DNA from: Myroides indicus
Lineage (GTDB): Bacteria > Bacteroidota > Bacteroidia > Flavobacteriales > Flavobacteriaceae
DNA length: 55,690 nt
Assembly: GCF_004364575.1 (NCBI RefSeq)
Contig: NZ_SOAG01000022.1
Coordinates: forward strand, 1 to 55,690
Direction of reading: 5' to 3'
The position numbers and the translations under genes were made by a program. The notes below the pieces were generated by a model. That model did no database searches, was not told the origin of the DNA, and saw only the letters and a list, made by a program, of their open reading frames with translations. Below, one piece after another: positions 15,657 to 24,638 of this stretch (positions are counted from its first letter, which is position 1; every line of letters starts with the position of its first letter).

Positions 15657-16123
15657 ATTGTATTTGATTTAAAAATGAAACACTTAGTACTATTATCAAA
15701 AAATAAATACAGATTTTCTCCTTGCAATTGGTAAATTAAATCTCCCTCTATCTGTTTTAAAAAGTATTCGCCATCCCCATTCACTGGTTCTAAAACCTCA
15801 GAAACAATGTCTATTTTTGTGTGAATTAATTTAACTTTAGAATTATCTTCTATACTATAATTCCCATAAAACTCATTAGCTAATGTCTTTCCTTTTAAAA
15901 TACTATCAGATTGCAATGTCAAAAAATATAAATTTTCATTAGTTTCTATCCCATTTCCGTCTTTTGGTGAGCGAACTTTTTCTGTTTCTAAATTTTTTAT
16001 TTGAAACAATATCCATTCTCCATAAATAGATTGCTCATTAAAATTATTATCAGTTGTGCTATTTTCATTACTGCATGCTGTCATACCTAATGACAGAAAT
16101 GCTACTATTAAAAACTTTTTCAT
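15653..16123 (-). CDS. lipocalin-like lipoprotein
   Basis: A 156-residue lipoprotein: signal peptide MKKFLIVAFLSLGMTAC (Cys17), then SNENSTTDNN. SIYGEWILFQI at about 33-43 is the G-x-W start of the lipocalin-like fold, and the following alternating strands up to YQLQGENLYLFFDNSTK fit it. The signal peptide is nearly the same as in 16630-17109, although the mature domain differs. It overlaps the next gene (15063-15656) by four bases and lies 15 bases after 16139-16614. Confidence 0.65.
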   Translation of the reverse strand: MKKFLIVAFLSLGMTACSNENSTTDNNFNEQSIYGEWILFQIKNLETEKVRSPKDGNGIETNENLYFLTLQSDSILKGKTLANEFYGNYSIEDNSKVKLIHTKIDIVSEVLEPVNGDGEYFLKQIEGDLIYQLQGENLYLFFDNSTKCFIFKSNTM

Positions 16124-16138
16124 AATTACTGAATAATA

Positions 16139-16614
16139 CTAATCCACTTCCACGAATACAACAGATTTGTTTATTTTTGGAATTTTAACAATGTGGAATG
16201 GTTGAGTTATTACAGTATCATCCCCTCCCTTTTTCAGTCTTTCAATAGTTACAACTACTTCTTTTTCGCGTTCTTCCACATTAGTAATATCTATACTATA
16301 TCCTCCGGTTGTTTTTACTTCCTCAAAAACAGCTAAAACTTCTTCCTGTTGAAAATCAATTGATACATTTTCTAAAATACGAATAATAGATTCATTTCCT
16401 CCTTCTATATAGTCTATTTGATCAATTAATTCCTGCCAGTCAACAACTGTGACAATTACTCTGTTTTCTTGTCCTATGCCTACTCTATCGCCTCCTGACA
16501 AATTACCGTTTAGAATCTCTTCTACCGCCACAGGCTCAAAATCACTACTTTGCTTGTTATCGTCGCTGCTGCATGCTGTCATACCAAACACACTATTATT
16601 AAATACTTTTTCAT
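16139..16614 (-). pseudogene. PrcB_C-type lipoprotein gene with 7-bp deletion in signal peptide
   Basis: The mature domain is intact from FGMTACSSDDNKQ to the TAA at 16139 and is a paralogue of 16630-17109 (KTTGGYSIDI, then PFHIVKIPKINK and VVFVEVD). The expected start ATG at 16614 begins MKKYLIIVCLV but then runs into TGA. Compared with the paralogue, seven bases (CATTAGG) are missing after TTTGG at about 16583-16584, between two GG dinucleotides, as expected from slippage. The frame that continues has only GTG at 16591 as a possible start, giving a truncated signal (MFGMTAC). Export as a lipoprotein is therefore lost or severely impaired. A sequencing error cannot be excluded. Confidence 0.75.
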
Positions 16615-16629
16615 AATCACTGAATAATA

Positions 16630-17109
16630 TTAATCCACTTCCACAAATACAACAGGTTTGTTTATTTTTGGAATTTTAACAATATGGAATGGTTTAGTAG
16701 CAATTTGTGTATCATTTCCTTTATGTAATCTATCTACTTCAACTTCAATTTCTTTTTCAAATTCTGTAATATTTATAATGTCAATACTATAGCCTCCGGT
16801 AGTTTTTCCTTCGTCAAAAACTGCAATCACTTCATAATTATTAAAATCAACATCAGTTTCAGGTGCGGTAGGATCTACAGAATTCATCTGGTCAATTAAA
16901 TTTTGCCAGTCCGTTTGATTAGTAATTACTGTAAATAACTCATCTGCAAAATATGGACCTCCCATTTCTCCTTTCGCTATTAAACTTCCTTGCATTACAT
17001 TATCCATCGTTATAATCACAGACTCAAAGCCTTTATCTTGCTTGTTATCGTCATTACTGCATGCTGTCATACCTAATGCCAAACATGCTACTATTAAAAA
17101 CTTTTTCAT
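16630..17109 (-). CDS. lipoprotein with PrcB_C-type domain
   Basis: A 159-residue lipoprotein from MKKFLIVACLALGMTAC (Cys17), then SNDDNKQ; a start three codons upstream (MYKMKKF) is less likely. The domain matches what I know of PrcB_C: an N-terminal strand, TDWQNLIDQM, then VDFNNYEVIAVFDEGKTTGGYSIDI, and the closing IATKPFHIVKIPKINKPVVF. PrcB in Treponema is a lipoprotein of the PrtP protease complex; in Bacteroidota the domain occurs without the protease. Surface display is inferred from the post-Cys acidic residues. It is the first gene of the array 17109 to 15063 and has two damaged or reduced copies (16139-16614 and 14983-15039). Confidence 0.72.
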   Translation of the reverse strand: MKKFLIVACLALGMTACSNDDNKQDKGFESVIITMDNVMQGSLIAKGEMGGPYFADELFTVITNQTDWQNLIDQMNSVDPTAPETDVDFNNYEVIAVFDEGKTTGGYSIDIINITEFEKEIEVEVDRLHKGNDTQIATKPFHIVKIPKINKPVVFVEVD

Positions 17110-17809
17110 TTTATACATATTTCTTATAATTTACCTACTTTCAGTTTTTAAGTCGCTGTTTCGGTATTTCCGACTCAGTTTCTGTTTATTGAACAGCAAA
17201 CTGTAAAGAAGTTTGTTATCATACGCCGTTAGTTTTTAAGGTGATTAGTAATTTACACAAAAGCAGTGAGAGCCGTAGCATCTGCTTTATTTATCCAAAA
17301 CCATTGATAAGGTTTTTGTTTGATGTGAAGATTTATAAATCCACACATGGTATAACAAGTAAATCAAATAATATTTTTAACCACATTTCTGTGATTCTAA
17401 AGTATAATTTTGTTTTTTCTAAAAAACATCCAAGATATTTATTTTCATAGGCAAATATTTTAAATGTTAATATTTACATATATTTTATTTACAAAACACC
17501 ATTTATACCCAAATCTATTAAAGTAAGTCTTAATAAGCAAACAAATACCTAAAACACAACTTTTACAAACATGTTTTTTTAATATAAGAAACACCCCATT
17601 TATTCAAAATTTACAATATTAACACATCAATCATCAGCATTTAACCTACATTTGATACAATTTACAACCAAAAGAGAACAAAAACTTAATTTTGTTAAAT
17701 TTTTATTTTTTACTTCACCCTAAGTTATTCTGTAACAATACAAAACAAAAATATTTTCATTTTATATCTGCCTATACGTAAAAACACGTAGTCTATAGTT
17801 AGGAAACAA
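17110..17809. other. AT-rich intergenic region without a recognisable gene
   Basis: About 700 bases with no convincing gene on either strand. A coding-looking minus-strand stretch of 34 codons at 17131-17235 (ending in TAA) has no start codon and no family I recognise. Short T- and A-runs are common. It is the upstream region of the lipoprotein array (start 17109); I found no exact TAnnTTTG box with a good -33 partner near its start. Confidence 0.5.
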
Positions 17810-17845
17810 AAAAGACAGAATTTAAAAATTAAAACTCTGTCTTTT
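17810..17845 (-). terminator. intrinsic terminator of the ABC-2 export operon
   Basis: Stem AAAAGACAGA / TCTGTCTTTT with a 16-base AT-rich loop, 20 bases after the stop of 17866-19062 on the minus strand, ending in a T run there. Confidence 0.75.
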
Positions 17846-17865
17846 GGCATTAAAACCAAGTTGAA

Positions 17866-19062
17866 TTAGTTGTTTTCTTTTCGCAAATATTTTCTGTTTG
17901 TTAAAACGGCAAAAACAAAATAAAAAACACACAGCCCCCACATTTGGATATACACATCTCGTATTTCTGACAGTGAAGCGCCAAACTGACTTAACGAAAT
18001 AAACCCTTTTACTCCTAATGTACTCGGAATAAATGCCGATACTATTTTTGCCCAAACCGGAAAAGCGGTAGTAGGCCAGGATAACCCGCACAAAACTAAT
18101 GTTGGAATAGAAAAAATAGTAACGGTCATAATAGCATCTTCCCTTCTTCTAAAAAGTGATGTCATTATCATGCCTAAAAAAGTGATAGACAAAATTACCG
18201 GAATAAGAAATACAATTATTTCCCACAGATTTCCTCTTTGCGGGAAAGTATAAACATGCATAACAATTACAATTTGAATCAATAGCAAAACCATAGATAT
18301 AATCAGATAAGCCATCGCCCTCCCTAATGTTAAAAAAACACTTGAAAACTTCTGTCTCGCATAGGAAAAAGTTTCTGCAAAAATTCTTTTTTCACGTAAA
18401 GTTCCGTTTAAAATTCCCATTGCAGTTAACTGCAATGTCTGAACTGCAATAATAAAAACAATTGGAATTAAGAATGTTGCATAACCTACGTTAATATTAA
18501 ACAACGGGATTCCCACTATACCAAAAGGTCGGCGAGTATGCATTGCTTGTTGCATAGGAATTCCATTTGAAATCATTTTTTTTATTTCAACCTGTCCGTT
18601 GAGCGTTCCTACCGATTGCATCACAGCTGTAAGTGTTTGTTTGTAATACAGCATATAAGACGCATCACCATAAACAGATATAGCGGGAACATCTCCTTTT
18701 TGTAATTCTCTGGAAAAACCTTTGGGAATTGCTACTATTCCTTTTACTATACCTTCCTGATACAACGTTTTCGCTTTTTCTAAACTTGCAGTTGTATATG
18801 CAGCATGAAGTTCTGGTGTTGCGTCTATCATTCTGGAAATTTGATGACTCATCGAAGTTTGATCACTGTCTACTACCGCAACAGGCAAATCTGTAAAAAC
18901 TTCGTTAGAATATACATACGAATAAAAAAAGGCAACTGCCAATGTGGATAAGATATAGGACATCACAACAGCCGAGTCCGAAAAAATCATTTTAAACTCT
19001 CTTTTACAAGCTTCAAAAATTAAAGCAAAATTTTCTATTGTATTTTTAAATATCATAACCAC
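17866..19062 (-). CDS. ABC-2 type permease (second of pair)
   Basis: A 398-residue inner-membrane permease of the YhhJ/YbhR-like ABC-2 family: a first transmembrane helix near residue 30-50 (SAVVMSYILSTLAVAFFYSYVYS), a large periplasmic domain (VAVVDSDQTSMSHQISRMID, typical DxDxT...S...R of these permeases), then five C-terminal helices at about 195-390. Its start overlaps the end of the first permease (19046-20212) by 17 bases, so the two are translationally coupled and likely form a heterodimer. It is the last gene of the TolC-HlyD-permease-permease operon. No nucleotide-binding subunit is encoded with it. Confidence 0.85.
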   Translation of the reverse strand: MVMIFKNTIENFALIFEACKREFKMIFSDSAVVMSYILSTLAVAFFYSYVYSNEVFTDLPVAVVDSDQTSMSHQISRMIDATPELHAAYTTASLEKAKTLYQEGIVKGIVAIPKGFSRELQKGDVPAISVYGDASYMLYYKQTLTAVMQSVGTLNGQVEIKKMISNGIPMQQAMHTRRPFGIVGIPLFNINVGYATFLIPIVFIIAVQTLQLTAMGILNGTLREKRIFAETFSYARQKFSSVFLTLGRAMAYLIISMVLLLIQIVIVMHVYTFPQRGNLWEIIVFLIPVILSITFLGMIMTSLFRRREDAIMTVTIFSIPTLVLCGLSWPTTAFPVWAKIVSAFIPSTLGVKGFISLSQFGASLSEIRDVYIQMWGLCVFYFVFAVLTNRKYLRKENN

Positions 19063-20212
19063 CTTTCTGCAACTTTTTGTTATAAAGCAATATTCCGATT
19101 ACTCCAATACAGGCAAAAACAGTCAAAGCAATCATATAATGCAACTGTTCACTGTTAAAAGTAATTCCTCTGATAGCGTAATTTACTGTAAATCGCATAT
19201 AAGAGGTAAAGGGAAATATATAAGAAAAATACTGTGTAAACGTACTTAATCCTTCAGGCGGAAAAGTATAACCCGCAAAAGAAAATGCTAAGGCAGCGTA
19301 TGATCCACCTATCGTCAATGCTGTTCTTAGACTTGACATAACAGAAGCCAAAAATAAAGCCATACTTTGACAAATCAGGATAAATGAGAGGAAAAACAAA
19401 TTCAACCCAAAGAAATTCCCTTTAAAAGGAATATTAATCCTATAAAATAACAAGGTATTCATAAATATTCCTACAATCAGAAATAGTAGTGTATAAGGCA
19501 AAATTTTAGCAAAAATAGCAGTAATTATACTTCCATTAGCCTGATTGAAAAGCTCTCTGCCTTGCCTGTATTTTAAAACAGAACCAAAAGCATAAATAGA
19601 AACAACCATAATTACAATTTGAAATGTCATCGGCATAAAAGACAGATTCAGATAATAAGAATAGCTCGTATAAGGATTAAACAGTACGTGAACATCTGTT
19701 TTAACAGGACTTATTGTAGCCATGGCTTCAGGTGTTGTCAATCCACCTTGCTGCAATGTTTTTAATCTTGCACCTGCTGCAAATGTACCTGCTGCTGTTT
19801 GAAAGTCTTTATATATCAATCCGGCAGGTAATAAATAATCTCCGTTATAATAACAAGTTACATTGGAATAAATTCCCTTCTGTATGTTTTTTTGAAAGTC
19901 CTTCGGGATGATAATCATTGCAAACACATCTCCTCTTCTCACACTTTTTTGTCCTTCTAATTCACCTGCTGCTTCAAAAGCTATTTTCATGGAAGGCGTG
20001 GCATCTAACATCAATCCCAACTGTCTGGACAATTTTGTTTTATCCTGATCCAACAATACTACCGGCAAATCTCGAGGTACCCCTTCATCCATCAATGAGG
20101 CATAATAAAACGACATCAATACAGGAACTCCCAATATCAAAAGCAACAATCGCGGAGTAGTAAAAATAGTAATTACTTCTTTTTTAAATATTGAAAAGAA
20201 TCCCTTTTTCAC
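19046..20212 (-). CDS. ABC-2 type permease (first of pair)
   Basis: A 388-residue membrane protein with the same architecture as its downstream neighbour: helix 1 (LLLLILGVPVLMSFYYASLM), the conserved DLPVVLLDQDKTKLSRQLGLMLDATPSM opening of the periplasmic domain, and five or six C-terminal helices including FSFAGYTFPPEGL, the usual FxGxxxP-like motif of ABC-2 permeases. It begins 29 bases after the HlyD gene. Such pairs export substrates to the periplasmic adaptor and TolC channel. ATP binding motifs are absent, as expected for the permease subunit. Confidence 0.86.
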   Translation of the reverse strand: MKKGFFSIFKKEVITIFTTPRLLLLILGVPVLMSFYYASLMDEGVPRDLPVVLLDQDKTKLSRQLGLMLDATPSMKIAFEAAGELEGQKSVRRGDVFAMIIIPKDFQKNIQKGIYSNVTCYYNGDYLLPAGLIYKDFQTAAGTFAAGARLKTLQQGGLTTPEAMATISPVKTDVHVLFNPYTSYSYYLNLSFMPMTFQIVIMVVSIYAFGSVLKYRQGRELFNQANGSIITAIFAKILPYTLLFLIVGIFMNTLLFYRINIPFKGNFFGLNLFFLSFILICQSMALFLASVMSSLRTALTIGGSYAALAFSFAGYTFPPEGLSTFTQYFSYIFPFTSYMRFTVNYAIRGITFNSEQLHYMIALTVFACIGVIGILLYNKKLQKGGYDI

Positions 20213-20241
20213 GTTCTTATTTATTTTACTTCTTCAACACC

Positions 20242-21228
20242 TTATTTCAAAGCTCTTTCCGATACCAAAACACTCATACCCGGTCTTAATCCCTCAATTT
20301 GTTGAGTTGGATAGGCTTTAATTAAAAATGTTTTCATATCAAAATCACCTTTTGTTTTAGTAGCACTCCATGTTGCATAATCTCCTTGAGCAGCAATGTA
20401 TTTTACCTGAAGTTCTATGGTTTGATTTCCTAATGCAGGAACCACGGCATTAAATTTAGTATCTTTTTTAAATTTTGACATTAAGTCTTCTCTTATATTA
20501 AAAAACACCCAAACATCATCCAAATCCACTAAATTTACAACAGGATACCCTGCATTTACAATTTCTCCCTTATTAGGCATAATTGTCAGCACTTCTCCAT
20601 TTTGAGGTGCTTTTACTTCGGCTTCACTTTTATATGCCAGCACCTCGTTTACAGCTCCCTGTGCTTGATTTACCTGTGCTAATGCTGCAGCTTTATCTTC
20701 TGTTCGGGCTCCGCTAAGTACCATCTTATATTTAGAATAAGCTGCTTGTTCCACTTCTTTAGCTGCTCTGTATTGTGTATGGGCTTCATCTCTTTTTTGA
20801 GCAGGAATAACTTTTTCGTTGTATAAGTTTTCAATTCTTTGGTTTGTTTTTTCGGCAAGTTCTAACGCCGCTTTTGCTTGCTGCCACATACTGTATGTAG
20901 CTTGTATTTCCTCTGTTCGCGCACCTTTGCTTGCTTTATCATCTAATGCTTGCGCTGCTTTTTTAACTGATTCTGCCTGAAGCAATTTTGCATCTATTTC
21001 CGGTGTTCCTATAACAACGAGCACTTGTCCTTGTGTGACCTTATCTCCTTCTTTGACCAAAATATCCTGTACTCTTCCCGGAATTTTAGGAGCTACATTT
21101 ATTTGAGTAGCATCTGCCTGTCCCTGAAGATAAGATTCGGAGGGGGCGCTCATATACCAAACAGCAATTCCTAATATTACCAAAATTGCGACTATTCCCC
21201 CGATAGCACTTCCTACTTTATTTTTCAT
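20242..21228 (-). CDS. HlyD-family membrane fusion protein
   Basis: A 328-residue periplasmic adaptor: N-terminal anchor helix (IGGIVAILVILGIAVWYM), then the first half of the biotinyl-lipoyl domain (VAPKIPGRVQDILVKEGDKVTQGQVLVVIG), a long alpha-hairpin coiled coil at about 75-200, the second half (VKAPQNGEVLTIMPNKGEIVNAGYPVVNLVDLDDVWV), and a C-terminal barrel ending in IEGLRPGMSVLV. The tail sequence is typical of YbhG/EmrA-like adaptors. It links the permease pair with the TolC-type channel of the operon. It starts 18 bases after the TolC gene. Confidence 0.9.
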   Translation of the reverse strand: MKNKVGSAIGGIVAILVILGIAVWYMSAPSESYLQGQADATQINVAPKIPGRVQDILVKEGDKVTQGQVLVVIGTPEIDAKLLQAESVKKAAQALDDKASKGARTEEIQATYSMWQQAKAALELAEKTNQRIENLYNEKVIPAQKRDEAHTQYRAAKEVEQAAYSKYKMVLSGARTEDKAAALAQVNQAQGAVNEVLAYKSEAEVKAPQNGEVLTIMPNKGEIVNAGYPVVNLVDLDDVWVFFNIREDLMSKFKKDTKFNAVVPALGNQTIELQVKYIAAQGDYATWSATKTKGDFDMKTFLIKAYPTQQIEGLRPGMSVLVSERALK

Positions 21229-21246
21229 CTCTAAAAAAACTAAATA

Positions 21247-22632
21247 TTATTTTGTATACTGTAAAAACTCATTGCTCAAACCGGCATATTCTAACAAAGA
21301 TGCCAGTCCTGTAGCATAATCATAGTGTGCTTTTAGCTTTAATAATTTGACCCCTGACAAATTCATTTCAGCATCTACTACATCTGTAGATGCTGCTAAT
21401 CCTTCCAAAAAAGCCTTATTTCTTACTCTGACCAATTCTGTTGCTAGCTGCTCCTGCAGTTCTAAACTAGTAATTTGTTCCTGGTGTTTTTGAATCTCCT
21501 GATACAGCTTTTCTATCAGTGTAACAATATCTTTTTGAGCTTTCGCTTTCAATAATTCTACACTTTCTTTGGTCGCTTTAGCTGCTTTAATTTCATTTTT
21601 ATTTTTAAGTCCCTCAAATAACGTATAAGTTATCCCCACACCAACTACCCAAGGTTTATCATTGTGATCAACCCATCCAAAACCAACGGGACTATTATCA
21701 ACCAAAATAGTTTGTCCAAATGCCAAAACAGTAGGGTAATACGCCGACTTTTTAGCTCTTATCCCTTGTTCTGCCAATTGGTTCTGGAGCTCTACTTTTT
21801 GTAGTAGAGGATTATTATTGATTGCTGCCTCCTGATAATATTCCAGCGATTCCAATTGGGGAGTAATAAAAAAGTCTGTGGTTAATTTGTCGTATACAGC
21901 ATCAACCTCTATCGTATTTGCCAATGCCACTCTCGCCAGTTTAGCATCTTTTTCAGCTGCTAACAATTCCCGGTTTGCATCGGCTACAGCAACATCTGCC
22001 TGTAATTTTTCAACGGGGGCAATAATACCATTCTCTTCCAATTTAACAGCATTGTGATGATGGTGTTCCACTCCTAGCAAAACTTGTTTTCTGACTTCCA
22101 CAGCTTCTTCTGCCAACTTTACCTGAAAATAACGTTCTGCCAATTCCGAGATCAATTTGTTTGCTGTATTCTCAAACTCTTTTTCACCGATTTGTTTACG
22201 TATCTCTCCAGCTTTAATGGCTGCATTAATTTTTCCACCCGTAAAAAGAGGCCAAGTTGCCATAAAACCTCCAAAAGCCATTTCCCTTTTTACAAATGTC
22301 AAATCCCAGTTACCCAAAACTTCAGGATTTGGAATTTGAAGAAAACTCCCCACTCCATTTCTAAAATCATTTAAGTCGGCTCCTATTTTTCGATTAAAAT
22401 AAAGTCCTAATCCAAAAGCTTTAACAGTAGGATAACGCAAGCCTTTTTCAGCTTTCCAGGTGTATTGATGTGCCTCTTTCTGCTTTTCTATCCCTTTTAA
22501 TAAGCTGTTTTCTTTATGCATAACGCTATAAGCTTCTGAAAAAGAAAGTGTCTGAGCTTCTACATTTCTTACAAAAAGAAAAGAAAACGTCCCTAAAAAC
22601 ACTATAACGCTTGTTCTATTTTTTTTCAGCAT
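21247..22632 (-). CDS. TolC-family outer-membrane efflux protein
   Basis: A 461-residue outer-membrane channel. The signal peptide runs to about residue 26 (FLFVRNVEAQ, cleavage after VEAQ). Two repeats of the OEP domain follow with long coiled-coil helices, including GFMATWPLFTGGKINAAIKAGE and, in the second half, VVGVGITYTLFEGLKNKNEIKAAKA, the recurring P/T-L-F-x-G-x-K/R motif at strand-helix junctions, and AEMNLSGVKLLKLKAHYDYATGLASLLEYAG at the end. It is the first gene of the minus-strand operon. No regulator (for example TetR) is adjacent. Confidence 0.9.
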   Translation of the reverse strand: MLKKNRTSVIVFLGTFSFLFVRNVEAQTLSFSEAYSVMHKENSLLKGIEKQKEAHQYTWKAEKGLRYPTVKAFGLGLYFNRKIGADLNDFRNGVGSFLQIPNPEVLGNWDLTFVKREMAFGGFMATWPLFTGGKINAAIKAGEIRKQIGEKEFENTANKLISELAERYFQVKLAEEAVEVRKQVLLGVEHHHHNAVKLEENGIIAPVEKLQADVAVADANRELLAAEKDAKLARVALANTIEVDAVYDKLTTDFFITPQLESLEYYQEAAINNNPLLQKVELQNQLAEQGIRAKKSAYYPTVLAFGQTILVDNSPVGFGWVDHNDKPWVVGVGITYTLFEGLKNKNEIKAAKATKESVELLKAKAQKDIVTLIEKLYQEIQKHQEQITSLELQEQLATELVRVRNKAFLEGLAASTDVVDAEMNLSGVKLLKLKAHYDYATGLASLLEYAGLSNEFLQYTK

Positions 22633-22837
22633 TATTCAATAGTAAGTTTTTATTTATAAAATAATTATAAAACAGCTGTAAATTACGGTTTTTTATCATT
22701 GAAAACAAAAAAATTATCATTAACACCAAAATATTTATATTTAGATCAATCAAATTCTGTCAATACCATTTCATCCTATTTCACAAAATTCGCGCCATTT
22801 TTTTCATTCTTCTAAATATCTTAACTATCTAAAAAAC

Positions 22838-22868
22838 AAAAGGAAAATATGTTCCATATTTTCCTTTT
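22838..22868 (-). terminator. terminator of the ABC-F gene
   Basis: A perfect 14-bp stem from AAAAGGAAAATATG to its complement ending CCTTTT, with a three-base loop, 14 bases after the ABC-F stop. The strand flank is A/T-rich. Confidence 0.8.
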
Positions 22869-22881
22869 TACATATATAATA

Positions 22882-24519
22882 TTAATTATTTTTTTCTATT
22901 TCCCTTAAGTTTTCCATTTTTTTAAACTCTAAGAAACCTTTTATATCTTCAAAATGTTCTTTTACCCGCTTATTTCCAAATTCAAAAACTTTCTCTGCCA
23001 ATCCATCTAAAAAGTCGCGATCGTGAGATACTAAAACAACCGTTCCTTCAAAATCTTTAAGTGCCTCTTTTATAATATCTTTGGTTTTCATATCCAAATG
23101 ATTGGTAGGTTCATCCAGAATAAGCAAATTTACAGGTTCTAATAACAGCTTAATCATTGCTAATCTGGTCTTTTCTCCACCTGATAATACTTTTACCTTT
23201 TTGTCAATATCATCTCCCGAAAACATAAATGCTCCTAAAATATTTTTGATTTGTGTTCGGATATCTCCTTCTGCAATACGGTCGATAGTTTCAAATATCG
23301 TTAAATTTTCATCCAATAAGGAAGCTTGATTCTGTGCAAAATATCCTATACGGGCATTGTGTCCAATTTCCAGACTTCCCTCATAATCAATTTCTCCCAT
23401 TATAGCTCTTACCATCGTTGATTTCCCTTCTCCATTTTTCCCGACAAAAGCTACTTTTTGCCCTCTTTCAACCACCATTGAAGCATTCTTAAACACCACA
23501 TGATTGTCGTAAGCTTTCGAAAGCTCGTTAACTACAATCGGATATTGTCCGGAACGGGGTGCCGGTGGAAATTTTAACCTCAACGCAGAGTTATCGACCT
23601 CATCTACCTGAATAATCTCCAATTTTTCGAGCATTTTAACCCTTGATTGTACTTGCAGCGTTTTAGAATACGTTCCTTTAAAACGCTCAATAAATTCTGT
23701 AGTTTCCGCAATCATTTTTTGCTGTTCTTCGTAGGCTTTTAGTTGATGTAACCTTCTTTCCTGCCGAAGAATCAAATAATCGGAATACTTAGCTTTATAG
23801 TCATAAATTTTTCCCATTGTAACTTCAATCGTCCGATTCGTAATATTATCAACGAAAGTACGATCGTGAGAAATAACCATCACCGCCTTTGCCGAATTAA
23901 TCAAAAAATCTTCTAACCACTGAATGCTTTCAATATCCATGTGATTAGTTGGTTCATCCAATAAGATAAGATCCGGTTTCTGAAGCAAAATTTTAGCTAA
24001 TTCAATTCGCATTCTCCATCCTCCGCTAAACTCCGAAGTTTGTCGAGTAAAATCTTCTCTCAAAAAACCCAATCCTTTTAAAACCTTTTCTACTTCTGCT
24101 TCGTAGTTTACTTCTTCAATAGAATAGTATTTTTCACTCAGCTCTGACACTCGTTCAATCAGTTTCATATAACTATCGCTTTCATAATCTGTGCGAACCG
24201 TCAACTCTTCGTTAATTGTGTCTATTTCGCTTTTCATTTCAAAAATCTGAGCAAATGCTTTGGAAGCTTCTTCCATAACTGTACAGTTATCTTGTGTAAG
24301 TAAATGTTGAGGAAGATAAGCAATAACAGCCTCTTTTGGAGCAGATACTGAACCAGAGGTCGGTTTATTTTGTCCGGCAACAATTTTTAATAAAGTAGAT
24401 TTTCCTGCACCGTTTTTTCCCATTAGTGCAATTTTATCATTTTCACTAATCGAAAAATTAACTCCGCTAAAAAGAGTAGTCCCTCCAAATTGCACCGAAA
24501 TGTCGTTAACTGTAATCAT
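22882..24519 (-). CDS. ABC-F family ATPase
   Basis: A 545-residue cytoplasmic protein with two fused ABC ATPase domains and no transmembrane segment. First domain: Walker A LMGKNGAGKST (about 32-42), signature SGGWRMRIELA, Walker B LILLDEPTNHMDIESIQWLEDFL. Linker (P-site tRNA interaction motif region) at about 240-300. Second domain: FVGKNGEGKST, LSGGEKTRLAM, LLILDEPTNHLDMKTKDII. This is the Uup/YbiT-like ABC-F branch, translation factors acting on the ribosome's E site; the family also contains ribosome-protection resistance proteins. A promoter box lies at 24544-24551 and a terminator directly after it, so it appears monocistronic. Confidence 0.93.
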   Translation of the reverse strand: MITVNDISVQFGGTTLFSGVNFSISENDKIALMGKNGAGKSTLLKIVAGQNKPTSGSVSAPKEAVIAYLPQHLLTQDNCTVMEEASKAFAQIFEMKSEIDTINEELTVRTDYESDSYMKLIERVSELSEKYYSIEEVNYEAEVEKVLKGLGFLREDFTRQTSEFSGGWRMRIELAKILLQKPDLILLDEPTNHMDIESIQWLEDFLINSAKAVMVISHDRTFVDNITNRTIEVTMGKIYDYKAKYSDYLILRQERRLHQLKAYEEQQKMIAETTEFIERFKGTYSKTLQVQSRVKMLEKLEIIQVDEVDNSALRLKFPPAPRSGQYPIVVNELSKAYDNHVVFKNASMVVERGQKVAFVGKNGEGKSTMVRAIMGEIDYEGSLEIGHNARIGYFAQNQASLLDENLTIFETIDRIAEGDIRTQIKNILGAFMFSGDDIDKKVKVLSGGEKTRLAMIKLLLEPVNLLILDEPTNHLDMKTKDIIKEALKDFEGTVVLVSHDRDFLDGLAEKVFEFGNKRVKEHFEDIKGFLEFKKMENLREIEKNN

Positions 24520-24543
24520 TTACTTTTGATTTTTATAAAGATG

Positions 24544-24551
24544 CAAATATA
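24544..24551 (-). promoter_or_regulatory. -7 box for the ABC-F gene
   Basis: Minus-strand TATATTTG, 24 bases before the start at 24519; matches TAnnTTTG. Confidence 0.55.
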
Positions 24552-24592
24552 GTAATTGTAGTGATGCTGTTTAGCCGTGTTTTTGAAAAACA

Positions 24593-24621
24593 AAAAAAGA
24601 TTCAAAAACTGAACCTTTTTT
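24593..24621 (-). terminator. terminator of nhaA
   Basis: Stem AAAAAAGaTTC / GAAcCTTTTTT (one mismatch) with a seven-base loop, 18 bases beyond the nhaA stop at 24639. Confidence 0.7.
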
Positions 24622-24638
24622 GTTTTTTTACATTAAAA

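Noticed and set aside
17131..17235. Coding-looking minus-strand frame of 34 codons between the lipoprotein array and the ABC operon
   Set aside because: No start codon, an in-frame stop just upstream and no recognised family; may be a remnant but not supported.
17241..17450. 69-codon plus-strand open frame
   Set aside because: Low-complexity AT-rich region, no start context, no family resemblance, no neighbour on this strand.
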